NCBI GenBank assembly: GCA_001770935.1
Contig: MESI01000094.1
Location: forward strand, 33,304 to 97,303
Source of the DNA: Burkholderiales bacterium RIFCSPLOWO2_12_FULL_61_40
Lineage (GTDB): Bacteria > Pseudomonadota > Gammaproteobacteria > Burkholderiales > Burkholderiaceae_C
Direction of reading: 5' to 3'
DNA: 64,000 nucleotides
Shown here: piece after piece, positions 56,932 through 64,000 of the stretch
Layout of the letters: each line of letters begins with the position of its first letter
Position numbering within the stretch: position 1 is the first letter of the stretch
Position numbers and translations under genes: made by a program
The notes under the pieces: generated by a model
The model's input: the letters and a program-made list of their open reading frames with translations, nothing else
What the model was told of the DNA's origin: nothing
Databases searched by the model: none

Positions 56932-57263
56932 CGTAGCGGCGGTGTTCAAGGATTGAAGCCGCTGGGCGCCGGGCATTGGAGTTGCCTGGACTTTGAGTTG
57001 CTATGGATTTGAGAGCTGCTTGCGCACGTTCTATGCGGGCTACAGCTGAATTTTGTCCTAATCATCCTTTGATGATTCAAGGGATATTTTGAGAAAAAGA
57101 GCACCGCATTGCAGCGGGGGTGGCCATTCAAGTGTGTGGTCCATTGGGCTATAGTTCGATCCAGTTGAAATGTAGAGATGGTGAGTCTGATGCTGCCCAA
57201 ATTCCACCAATATAGGCGCATAGCTCGAAATGCAATAACTTAAAAAAGCTTCGGGAGATCAAA
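56932..57263. other. Gene-free interval with repeat copy 4
   Basis: No coding frame is convincing. Bases 56998-57058 are an interspersed repeat (listed separately). GC content falls from here on, which marks entry into foreign DNA. Confidence 0.5.
56998..57058. repeat. Interspersed repeat copy 4
   Basis: TTGCTATGGATTTGAGAGCTGCTTGCGCACGTT, then CTATGCGGGCTACAGCTGAATTTT; close to copy 2 in order and bases. Confidence 0.6.
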
Positions 57264-57464
57264 ATGGATTGGGTAATGGACAACGTGAGTTGGGTATTTT
57301 CAGGCATCGGCATAGCCGTTTTCTCTGCGCTTGGCTACATCGTAAGGCGCTTCTTTAAAAATGAATCGTCTGGTCAAAAGCAACTCGCAGACCACGGTTC
57401 TGTTTCCATTCAAGCCGGACGAGATGTGCAAATTGGCAAGGGAAACAAACAAGGTTTGCAGTGA
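57264..57464 (+). CDS. Small membrane-anchored protein with SIQAGRDVQIG motif
   Basis: A 66-residue protein: one membrane helix (VSWVFSGIGIAVFSALGYIVRRFF, ~8-31), a polar linker, and near the C-terminus DHGSVSIQAGRDVQIGKG. The same motif recurs at the N-terminus of the next protein (AIAVQAARDVNISVG). The two genes overlap by GTGA, so they are probably translated together. The family is unknown to me; a membrane anchor for the larger partner is inference. Confidence 0.6.
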   Translation: MDWVMDNVSWVFSGIGIAVFSALGYIVRRFFKNESSGQKQLADHGSVSIQAGRDVQIGKGNKQGLQ

Positions 57465-58303
57465 ATCCGCTTGGTCAATCCCAAAAGGCGACGGACGGTG
57501 CCATCGCCGTGCAAGCGGCGCGTGACGTTAATATTAGTGTCGGCCCTTCTGTGTCTGAAGTTCGAATGCTGGTCGACACGTTCGTTCAGAACCACCTCCC
57601 GGCACTTCAGCAGGCTGCAAAGGAAGAGGCTCAAAAGAACGTTGAAAAATTTCTAACGGAGTTCGTCAGTCAACTTGGGGCCACATGTCGCGTTACTGCA
57701 AGAGAGTTTGCAAAGCCGGATGCTCAAAACACGTTCAACGAAGCGCTTCGCGGATGCGCCCTGAAAGGCAATGAATCAGACGTTGCGTTGGTTTCGCGTG
57801 TCCTAATTGAACGGCTTGCAGCAGCGGACAAGCCGCTTTTGAAGCTTGTTTGCGAGGCCGCTGTCCGTGTTCTGCCATCTCTCACGAAGGCACAAATCTC
57901 ATACCTAGCCTTCATTCAATATACGAAGTCGGTCATACACAGCGGACTAACCTCGACCAGCTCCTTAGAAGTGATATTCCAAAGAATCCTCCCGCATGTT
58001 GAGCCTGGTTTTCGGATGTCACCTGCAAATCGCCAGTACTTGGCAAGCTCAGGAGTTCTCACAATTAACCCAGTGGCCGACGCAAACTTATTTCCAAGTC
58101 AACTTCGCCAGAGGTACACATTCCTGCCTGCAACTGATGATCAACTACGTGCGGAAGGCGCCACAGCGATACTTAAAATTATGGAAGAATTCGCAGCGGT
58201 CCAAGCGCCAACAGCGTTTCTTACGAGCACCGGCCAGCTTGTGGGAATGCAACATCTCGCTGGAGTTCTTGGTGCGATCAACATGGATATCTGGATCAAC
58301 TGA
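57461..58303 (+). CDS. LPO_1073/Vpar_1526-like protein
   Basis: A 280-residue soluble protein, start GTG. A glycine/valine motif GAIAVQAARDVNISVGPSVSEVRMLVDTFVQNHLPAL opens the chain, followed by a helical body (EEAQKNVEKFLTEFVSQL; VALVSRVLIERLAAADKPLLKLVCEAAVRVLPSLTKAQISYLAFI). This order recalls the LPO_1073/Vpar_1526 family, which occurs scattered in accessory DNA with no settled function. No catalytic motif is visible. Codon use is AT-richer than the fadH region. Low to moderate certainty on family, high on being a gene. Confidence 0.7.
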   Translation: MNPLGQSQKATDGAIAVQAARDVNISVGPSVSEVRMLVDTFVQNHLPALQQAAKEEAQKNVEKFLTEFVSQLGATCRVTAREFAKPDAQNTFNEALRGCALKGNESDVALVSRVLIERLAAADKPLLKLVCEAAVRVLPSLTKAQISYLAFIQYTKSVIHSGLTSTSSLEVIFQRILPHVEPGFRMSPANRQYLASSGVLTINPVADANLFPSQLRQRYTFLPATDDQLRAEGATAILKIMEEFAAVQAPTAFLTSTGQLVGMQHLAGVLGAINMDIWIN

Positions 58304-58425
58304 AGCATGTCAACGGCCTAACGTCATTCGTCAGCCGAACAAATTGGTCAGTGGGACGCTTTCCGCTCGTCGTTTCAGCAGTGCCTTCGAGTACCCCATA
58401 CCACGGCCAGAACCATCCTAAAACC

Positions 58426-58767
58426 GTCTTTTAATTTGCAGCAACTGCAGCCCGCACCAGACCCCCTTTGCAAATTCCCGCCATCAAGCAGATAGGCACT
58501 TGCTTGGACTGATCGTCCACCCCCAACTTGGAGCAAAAAATGCCAATGTACGAATACGCCTGCAGCAACTGCGGCCACCAATTTGAAGCGCTGGTGCGTT
58601 CCGACACCATTCCCCAATGCCCAAGTTGCCAGTCCACGGCGCTTGAAAAATTGCTGTCCGTTTTTGCCACCCCCGGCGCATCGGCTGCAGCCGCACCCGC
58701 CATGCCGAGCCCCTGCGGATCGTGTGGCCACCCGGACGGCCCGGGCGCATGTGGCATGCGTTGATTC
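58426..58767 (+). repeat. Direct repeat copy 1 (FmdB gene plus leader)
   Basis: About 340 bases from GTCTTTTAATTTGCAGCAAC to GGCATGCGTTGAT are repeated at 62662-63001. The coding part is almost identical; the leader is diverged in its middle. Confidence 0.9.
58540..58764 (+). CDS. FmdB-family zinc-ribbon protein, copy 1
   Basis: A 74-residue FmdB-type protein: MPMYEYACSNCGHQFEALV with zinc knuckles CSNC and CPSC, then an Ala-rich linker and a C-terminal CGSCGHPDGPGACGMR. The exact role of the family is unknown (small regulatory or ribosome-linked protein). The second copy at 62774 differs by a single residue (Ala to Thr near 49). Confidence 0.9.
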   Translation: MPMYEYACSNCGHQFEALVRSDTIPQCPSCQSTALEKLLSVFATPGASAAAAPAMPSPCGSCGHPDGPGACGMR

Positions 58768-58870
58768 CCACTTGAACCGCCTTGGGACTAAAGGCAGGAG
58801 CGTAGCCATGAATCCAATTTGGACGCATGCAGAATCCAATCTGGACGCACTTCTGAGATTGGCGATCCCC

Positions 58871-60109
58871 TTAGACCGCTTGTAGCGATGCTGACAGCCC
58901 CCGCTCCACCAGCCCCGCAAACAGCGCCGCGCCCAGCTGCAGCACTTCGTCGTTGAAGTCGTACAGCGGGTTGTGCAGGCAGGCTTCACCGGCTCCGTCG
59001 CCTCGGGCCTGGCCCAGGCGCAAATAAGCGCCGGGCTTGGCTTGCAGCATGAAAGAAAAATCTTCCGCACCCATGCTGGGCTCCAGGTGCCGGTCCACCT
59101 GGTCTTCACCCACCAGCGCGGCGGCCACGTCCCCCGCAAACCGGGCCTCGGGCGCGGTGTTGATGGTGGCGGGGTACATGCGCTCAAACGTCACCGTGGC
59201 TGTGGCGCCAAAGCCCTGCGCCACCGCCACGCACAACTCTTGCAAGCGGCGTTCCACCAGGTCTTGCACGGCGGGCTTGAAAGTGCGCACCGTGCCCACC
59301 AGGGTGGCGCTGCCGGGCACCACGCTCATGGCGCTCAGGTCGCCGGCCTGCATGGCGCACAGGCTGACCACAGCGCTGTCTACCGGTTTGACGTTGCGCG
59401 ACACAATGCTTTGCACGGCGGTAATGATGTGGGCCGCCACCAGCACCGGGTCCACCGTTTGGTAGGGGTGCGCGCCGTGGCCGCCGCGCCCGGTGATCTC
59501 GATGCGCACCCGGTCCGCTGCCGCCATCATGGGGCCGGGGTTGATACCCACCGTGCCTGCGCGCATGGCGGGCCAGTTGTGCATGGCGTAGACCGACTGC
59601 ACCGGAAAACGCTCAAATAAACCGTCTTGCACCATAGCCCGCGCACCGGCATAGCCCTCTTCGCCCGGCTGAAAAATCAGCACCGCTGTGCCGCAAAAAT
59701 TGCGTGTCTCCGCCAGGTAACGCGCCGCGCCCACCAGCATGGCGGTGTGCCCGTCGTGGCCGCAGCCGTGCATCAAACCTGCTTTGGTGGACTTCCAGCC
59801 AAAGTCGTTGTGCTCGGCCATGGGTAGCGCGTCCATGTCGGCGCGCAGGCCCAGCATGGCGGGGCTGGAATCGTTGGGTTTTTCCCGGCCATGGATCAGC
59901 GCCACCACGCCGGTCTTGCCGATGCCGGTGTGGATGGCATCCACCCCACACACCTTGAGCGACTCCACCACGCGCCGCGCGGTGTACACCTCTTCAAAGC
60001 CCAGCTCGGGGTGTGCGTGCAGGTCGCGGCGCAAGGCCGTGAGTTCGGGGTGAAGGGCGGCGATGTGCGCAAAGGCGCGGCCGTGGGCCAGAAGGGGTTT
60101 GCTGTGCAT
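58871..60109 (-). CDS. M20-family amidohydrolase (hippurate hydrolase type)
   Basis: A 412-residue metallopeptidase: LRRDLHAHPELGFEEVYTARRV, LRADMDALPM, HGCGHDGHTAMLVGAARYL, FQPGEEGYAGARAMVQDG and the dimer-domain RGGHGAHPYQTVDPV, with a final MGAEDFSFML. These hold the two-metal site (His, Asp, Glu, Glu, His). It cleaves N-acyl amino acids. High GC and normal codon use contrast with the KAP gene in the same repeat-flanked block. Confidence 0.94.
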   Translation of the reverse strand: MHSKPLLAHGRAFAHIAALHPELTALRRDLHAHPELGFEEVYTARRVVESLKVCGVDAIHTGIGKTGVVALIHGREKPNDSSPAMLGLRADMDALPMAEHNDFGWKSTKAGLMHGCGHDGHTAMLVGAARYLAETRNFCGTAVLIFQPGEEGYAGARAMVQDGLFERFPVQSVYAMHNWPAMRAGTVGINPGPMMAAADRVRIEITGRGGHGAHPYQTVDPVLVAAHIITAVQSIVSRNVKPVDSAVVSLCAMQAGDLSAMSVVPGSATLVGTVRTFKPAVQDLVERRLQELCVAVAQGFGATATVTFERMYPATINTAPEARFAGDVAAALVGEDQVDRHLEPSMGAEDFSFMLQAKPGAYLRLGQARGDGAGEACLHNPLYDFNDEVLQLGAALFAGLVERGLSASLQAV

Positions 60110-60261
60110 GGGGTCACTTTACCGCGTGGCGGGTGGCGCATCCGTATTGCGGCGTTTGTCGGCTTTCACGAATGGCTGCCAGGGAGTAAAGCCGAGTAGC
60201 ATTCAACCAGCAAAGCGCAACGGCATCGCTATTCATTGCCGATCTTGATTTGGAGTAAACC

Positions 60262-60567
60262 GTGCCCGCTGCCTACATCATTGTTGATATGCAAATCGCC
60301 AACATGGAACAGTACAAACAGTACATGGCGGATGCTCCCGCAACGGTTAAAGCTGCAGGGGGTGAGTATGTGATTCGGGGCGGTCGCTCTGAATCGCTGG
60401 AAGGCGAATGGAAACCCGGCCGTGTGGCGATGCTGAAATTCCCAAGCTATGAGGCCGCGAAGGCCTGGTATGACGGCGAGACCTACCGCGCAGCACGGAG
60501 CAAACGCCTCGGGACCACTGAATTTTTCAACATGATTTTGGTTGAGGGTGTCTCTGCGCCCGTTTGA
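60262..60567 (+). CDS. DUF1330 family protein
   Basis: A 101-residue ferredoxin-like dimeric alpha/beta-barrel: AAYIIVDMQIANMEQYKQYM, GGEYVIRGG and LKFPSYEAAKAWYDGETYRAARSKRLGTTEFFNMILVEGV. The GTG start follows GGAGT. The function of DUF1330 is unknown. It is divergent from the amidohydrolase. Confidence 0.9.
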   Translation: MPAAYIIVDMQIANMEQYKQYMADAPATVKAAGGEYVIRGGRSESLEGEWKPGRVAMLKFPSYEAAKAWYDGETYRAARSKRLGTTEFFNMILVEGVSAPV

Positions 60568-60893
60568 TGCACCAGTTTCTGGCTATAGCGATCTAACGAC
60601 TTTCCCCGAGGTTGCCCTTCAACAATGGAGCGCAACGGACTACGGTTGTGCAGCGATTGCTGCCGTTGGTGGGTGTCCGCTTCCCATTCATCCAGTTGAC
60701 AGGATTGGTTTGTAAGCCGTTCTCAATTGCGCGTGATGCGCCCATTTTTGCCATCGTAGGGAACTCTTATGAAGAAGCCAAGAACATAGGATCGGTATTA
60801 CAACTGCGTCCAAGACTCGTCTCTAGCTAAGCCTACATGAGCGGCAGCGTTGACAAGGTACGGTTTGGAGAGGCTGTTTAGGTGGCTGGGGCG
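60568..60893. other. Gene-free interval
   Basis: A 72-residue frame at 60612-60830 has no ribosome site and no similarity I can see, so I do not call it. I see no repeat or terminator either. Confidence 0.4.
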
Positions 60894-62441
60894 TCAACTC
60901 ATCAGACCAGCCATTTTTACCAACTTTTGATAGTGTTGAATAAATGGGCGGTACTCAATTTCCGGGTTGTAAGGGTTGGGGCGCTCATTGACCATATTAT
61001 TTACAAGGTACTTTGGGTATCTCAAACTATCCTGGTTCATTCTCTTTGAAATTTCGTCAATGGTTTCAAAAACTGCTTTGTGATAGACATACAGAATGTT
61101 TGTCAATTCAACGAAGCTAGCTTCATCAAAATGACCGTATCCGTTTTGCCTTTCGACCCGGTGAAACGACTTTGCAGAAGTTCCAGAGATACCTCCAATA
61201 GGCTTGCACAGCTCTTTGAACTGATCCAACGACAATAACTTCTCACCTAGTTTTTCCAATGTCTCTGGATGGCTGTGCCGCAATACAGATAAGAAGAAGA
61301 GCCACAGCACGCTGATTTGCGAGTTTGCAGGAATCCCGGATGACGCTGCGGAAGCAATCATCCAAACTTGCTTTTGAGACCGCAAGGGCAAGTTAAAGGC
61401 ACTAGTGATTAGTTCAAAACTTCTTGCGAGCAGGACCTCTTTTTTGTATGCCGGTTCGTCCAGTCCGTAATTTATGTTTCTGCCAGTAAAAAGGGGAAGG
61501 TCACGCATAAGTACCTGCGCGAAGCTGTAAAAATCAGGTTGTGGAAGCGTGAACTCAAAATCAAAAAATCGCTTCAAATAGCCAAAACCATCAAAGTTTC
61601 CGCCATAAACCGCTTGAACAGATTTCGAGAGTTGATCCATATTGGTGGACACTACAAATACAACTCCATTCACAGCGAAAAGGTGCTTGATCCCTTCAAG
61701 AAGTTTTATCGCGTAGTCAGGCCTGCAGCGGTCAAGCTCATCTACAAAAATGTAAAGCGGTCCCTCTATGGCGCTTTCAGCCTGCAGAGTCTTCACGAGC
61801 AATTCGAGCGCGTCTTTGAAGTCTTGAGTTGCCGCCGAGCGCGCTTGGTGGGCCTCAAGAGTTTTTTCAAAGAATGTCTCCAGTCCTTTTTCCAAGTCTT
61901 CTACAGCTCCCTCTGTGGCTTTCTCCAAGTCAAAGTCATCGACATCAGGCGTATTGCCGCTTTCAATGGCATCCACTATTTCATCTACGGCCATGCCAGT
62001 TAACTTCTTAAGCACGCCCTTCGCTATTGCGCCTGCAGCAGGCAACGCAGCTTTTCTGAACCCACTCATCAGGCTTTTCGTCTGTTGATTGAGCACCTCG
62101 GCTACCTTCACTGTTGTCGCAATGCGCTCGCGAAGTGGCTTCATGCCAATTGAGAGTTCTGCCATGAATGAAACTAGAACCTCATTGGAAAAGTCATTTT
62201 TCCATGCATCAAAAATTATTACGCCGCCATTCCTGGCTTCGATATCGCTGGCCCATTTGTTTACAAAAAAAGTCTTCCCGGTTCCCCAAGCTGCGTCCAA
62301 TGCAACGGTCAACGGCTCATCCGTCTTTGACACGCGCATCTCGATATATTGAGACAAAAAGTCGGCATAAATCTTCCTGTTAAATGCATCCCCCTCCCAC
62401 TTGCTTGGGTCAATATGTTGCTCGGTTGCCTGCTGGTTCAT
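60894..62441 (-). CDS. KAP-family P-loop NTPase
   Basis: A 515-residue STAND-like KAP NTPase: Walker A AAWGTGKT (50-57) and the KAP-type Walker B LYIFVDELDRCRPDYAIKLLEGIKHLF (~230), followed by VVFVVSTNMDQLSKSV. The insert between them is long and charged (~110-200). KAP proteins include phage-exclusion PifA and some defence NTPases. Low GC and the repeat-flanked location suggest horizontal gain. The start MNQQATEQ at 62441 has GGAGA upstream. It is alone on its strand, so partners are unknown. Confidence 0.88.
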   Translation of the reverse strand: MNQQATEQHIDPSKWEGDAFNRKIYADFLSQYIEMRVSKTDEPLTVALDAAWGTGKTFFVNKWASDIEARNGGVIIFDAWKNDFSNEVLVSFMAELSIGMKPLRERIATTVKVAEVLNQQTKSLMSGFRKAALPAAGAIAKGVLKKLTGMAVDEIVDAIESGNTPDVDDFDLEKATEGAVEDLEKGLETFFEKTLEAHQARSAATQDFKDALELLVKTLQAESAIEGPLYIFVDELDRCRPDYAIKLLEGIKHLFAVNGVVFVVSTNMDQLSKSVQAVYGGNFDGFGYLKRFFDFEFTLPQPDFYSFAQVLMRDLPLFTGRNINYGLDEPAYKKEVLLARSFELITSAFNLPLRSQKQVWMIASAASSGIPANSQISVLWLFFLSVLRHSHPETLEKLGEKLLSLDQFKELCKPIGGISGTSAKSFHRVERQNGYGHFDEASFVELTNILYVYHKAVFETIDEISKRMNQDSLRYPKYLVNNMVNERPNPYNPEIEYRPFIQHYQKLVKMAGLMS

Positions 62442-62461
62442 GCTGTAAATTCTCCGGTCTT

Positions 62462-62491
62462 TTGTACAGTTAACTATCAACGAATGTACAA
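62462..62491 (-). promoter_or_regulatory. Inverted repeat upstream of the KAP gene
   Basis: TTGTACA (62462-62468) and TGTACAA (62485-62491), 16 bases apart, 20 bases before the ATG. An operator is likely, but no regulator gene is adjacent. Confidence 0.45.
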
Positions 62492-62661
62492 GAGATGCGA
62501 TGGGGGAAACCGAGTCTGGCCCGGTGGCGGGTGCAGCAATCGAGTCCGGGTGCTCCAGGCTGCGGAAATAACGCCACATTGCCGATTTTCCAGTGCGTAG
62601 CCGATTGACAGGTCTGGAGTAATCAGATCAAAAGTTGTGTGGCAGCAAGGGGTCTGCAGCA

Positions 62662-63001
62662 GTCTTTAATTTGCAGCAACTGCAGTCCGCATCAGACCCC
62701 TTGGCGATTCCCAACCACCCACCCGAGGGTGCTTGCTTGGACCGATAATCCGCCCCCAACTTGGAGTTAAAAAATGCCAATGTACGAATACGCCTGCAGC
62801 AACTGCGGTCACCAATTTGAAGCACTGGTGCGCTCTGACACTATTCCCCAATGCCCAAGTTGCCAGTCCACGGCGCTTGAAAAATTGCTATCCGTTTTTG
62901 CCACCCCCGGCGCATCGACTGCAGCCGCACCCGCCATGCCGAGTCCCTGCGGATCGTGCGGTCACCCGGACGGACCGGGCGCGTGTGGCATGCGTTGATG
63001 C
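62662..63001 (+). repeat. Direct repeat copy 2 (FmdB gene plus leader)
   Basis: Second copy of the repeat at 58426-58767, same orientation. Together they bracket a 3.9-kb interior. Confidence 0.9.
62774..62998 (+). CDS. FmdB-family zinc-ribbon protein, copy 2
   Basis: A 74-residue FmdB protein almost identical to that at 58540, with the same knuckles CSNC/CPSC and tail GACGMR; one Ala-to-Thr change. GGAG precedes the ATG. Nucleotide differences are few and mostly synonymous, so both copies may be active. Confidence 0.9.
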   Translation: MPMYEYACSNCGHQFEALVRSDTIPQCPSCQSTALEKLLSVFATPGASTAAAPAMPSPCGSCGHPDGPGACGMR

Positions 63002-63046
63002 CCCCTTTTACAACCGGTTGTTCCAGAGCACTGCATTGCTTGTGAA

Positions 63047-63104
63047 GTGCTATGTTATTCATAGCTATATGCGCAATGAATACGGGGGCTAGAGGCCTAT
63101 TTCA
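63047..63104. repeat. Interspersed repeat copy 5
   Basis: GTGCTATGTTATTCATAGCTATATGCGCAATGA, then GGGGGCTAGAGGCCTATTTC; shares the TGCGCAAT and AGAGGCC(T/G)ATTT blocks with copy 2. Confidence 0.6.
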
Positions 63105-63132
63105 TTCCCATCCAGCCCTTGAGTGAAGTAAA

Positions 63133-64000
63133 TCAAGCCGCCAGTGTGCCGCGCTTTGCCGAGGCCGCCTTTTTGACCGGTGCCGCCGGTTTAGACGCTT
63201 TGACGGCCGCCCTTTTGCGTGGGGCCGCCTTCACTGGCGCCAGCGCCAGCCTAGCCCGCGCCGCCAGCGCCAACTCCCGCACCCGGGCAATGTCTTCATC
63301 ACTAAATGGCCCGTTCACACCTGAGATGGCGGCCAGTTGCATGCCGTGTTTGAGGCCGAGCTGGTAGATTTCGCGCACCTTTTCCCACTCGATGCCTCGG
63401 CCCACGGTGAAGTTCTCGAAGCGCCCTTCCAGCGCCAGCACAATGGTCTCGGCCAGGCAGGCATAGACCACGTTTTTGGGCAGACCGATGTTCTTCATCC
63501 GCACCTCGCCGGGCAGCAAAATTTCGCCCGACTCGATCACCAGCACATCCGGGCGTTTGGCCACTTCTTCGGGGGGCAGGTCCAGCGGGCGCGCCACGTC
63601 GGTGATGACGCAGCCGGGTTTCACCTTCATGATGTCGAGCACCTTCTTGCCCGCGCCCGAGGTGGCGGTCACCACCATGTCCATGGCGGCAATGTCCTTG
63701 TCGGCCTGGGCCGAGAGGAAGAGCTTGGCGTCGGGGGTTTCCTGCAGGATGGATTCCTTCAGCGAGAGCAGCTTGGCCGTTTCGGGCGACACCAGGTACA
63801 CCTCTTGGGCCGCTTTGGCCAGCAGCCGGGCGCAGACCGAGCCGATGGCCCCGGTGGCACCCACCACCATGGCCTTGAACTGCACGCGGCCCTTGCCTTT
63901 GGGGGCGGGCAGCAGGCGCATGCGCAAGAGCGCGTCGTGTGCCGCCCACAGCGCGCCCGAGGCGCTGTAGCTGTTTCCGGTGGTGATGGGCAGCGGCGCG
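63133..64000 (-). CDS. Acyl-ACP-reductase-like NAD(P)-binding protein (5' partial)
   Basis: The frame is open to base 64000, so the N-terminus is outside. The 289 visible residues start APLPITTGNSYSASGALWAA and continue with a Rossmann fold, KAMVVGATGAIGSVCARLLAK, VVTATSGAGKKVLDIMKVKPG, VIESGEIL and FENFTVGRGIEWEKVREIYQLGLKHGM. The TTGNS and VVGATGAIGS phrases resemble cyanobacterial long-chain acyl-ACP reductase (AAR). A Lys/Ala/Pro tail of ~45 residues closes it. A fatty aldehyde-forming role is plausible but a quinate/shikimate-dehydrogenase-like relative cannot be excluded. Confidence 0.75.
   Translation of the reverse strand, partial: APLPITTGNSYSASGALWAAHDALLRMRLLPAPKGKGRVQFKAMVVGATGAIGSVCARLLAKAAQEVYLVSPETAKLLSLKESILQETPDAKLFLSAQADKDIAAMDMVVTATSGAGKKVLDIMKVKPGCVITDVARPLDLPPEEVAKRPDVLVIESGEILLPGEVRMKNIGLPKNVVYACLAETIVLALEGRFENFTVGRGIEWEKVREIYQLGLKHGMQLAAISGVNGPFSDEDIARVRELALAARARLALAPVKAAPRKRAAVKASKPAAPVKKAASAKRGTLAA

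Noticed and set aside
60612..60830. A 72-codon frame after the DUF1330 gene
   Set aside because: No ribosome site, no recognisable similarity and no coding bias.

Overview
The window looks like chromosomal DNA of a high-GC betaproteobacterium of the Burkholderiales, most likely a Comamonadaceae member of the Rhodoferax/Polaromonas/Acidovorax type. The grounds are codon use, the short interspersed repeats with a 'tagctat...atagc' core between genes, a PEP-CTERM protein, and gene sets common in that family (ybhN-clsB-ybhP order, bufferin operon, FadH-type old yellow enzyme). I saw no rRNA or tRNA gene and no CRISPR array.

Region 1 (1-5.5 kb) is a tightly overlapping chaperone operon: a TPR protein (5' end outside the window), a J-domain protein with a damaged HPD motif, a GrpE-like factor, an Hsp70 and a zinc-ribbon protein. 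Region 2 (5.6-22.4 kb) is a metal and metalloid stress island. It holds an MTA-phosphorylase-type enzyme, an HD-GYP protein, an ECF sigma factor with a small zinc-finger anti-sigma candidate, a mercury operon (merR/merTPA), a bufferin operon (bufABCD, copper-binding modified peptide) and a probable arsenosugar pathway (arsS, TVP38-oxidoreductase fusion, two glycosyltransferase-like genes, arsM, a PiT transporter). Four copies of one ECF-type promoter, TGTAAGAA-N14/15-CGACT, lie as two divergent pairs. They face mtnP/HD-GYP and bufA/arsS, which ties these operons into one probable regulon.

Region 3 (22.4-27 kb) concerns surface and biofilm. A PEP-CTERM protein has a sigma-54-like promoter and a perfect stem-loop at the predicted transcript start. 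A secreted subtilisin-like protease lies behind a clear c-di-GMP-I riboswitch and a hairpin that can hide its start codon. A PAS histidine kinase follows. Region 4 (27-43.7 kb) is mostly ordinary chromosome: MerR/MFS pair, CBS protein, bactofilin, ybhN-clsB-ybhP, GNAT, a wax ester synthase, an exporter, a chemoreceptor and an ABC exporter with an AttH-like protein.

Region 5 (43.7-63.1 kb) is accessory and rearranged. It carries hipBA, a RES/Xre toxin-antitoxin pair, a DUF4143 ATPase, a decayed lipoprotein paralogue and a graveyard of 3' gene ends copied from padR, attH and the DUF4143 gene. It also has an orphan antitoxin with toxin remains, a two-gene module of LPO_1073/Vpar_1526 type, and a KAP P-loop NTPase in a 4.2-kb block flanked by two near-identical FmdB gene copies. 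A padR/fadH/dienoyl-CoA isomerase locus with two palindromic operators lies inside it. The window ends in a partial acyl-ACP-reductase-like gene.
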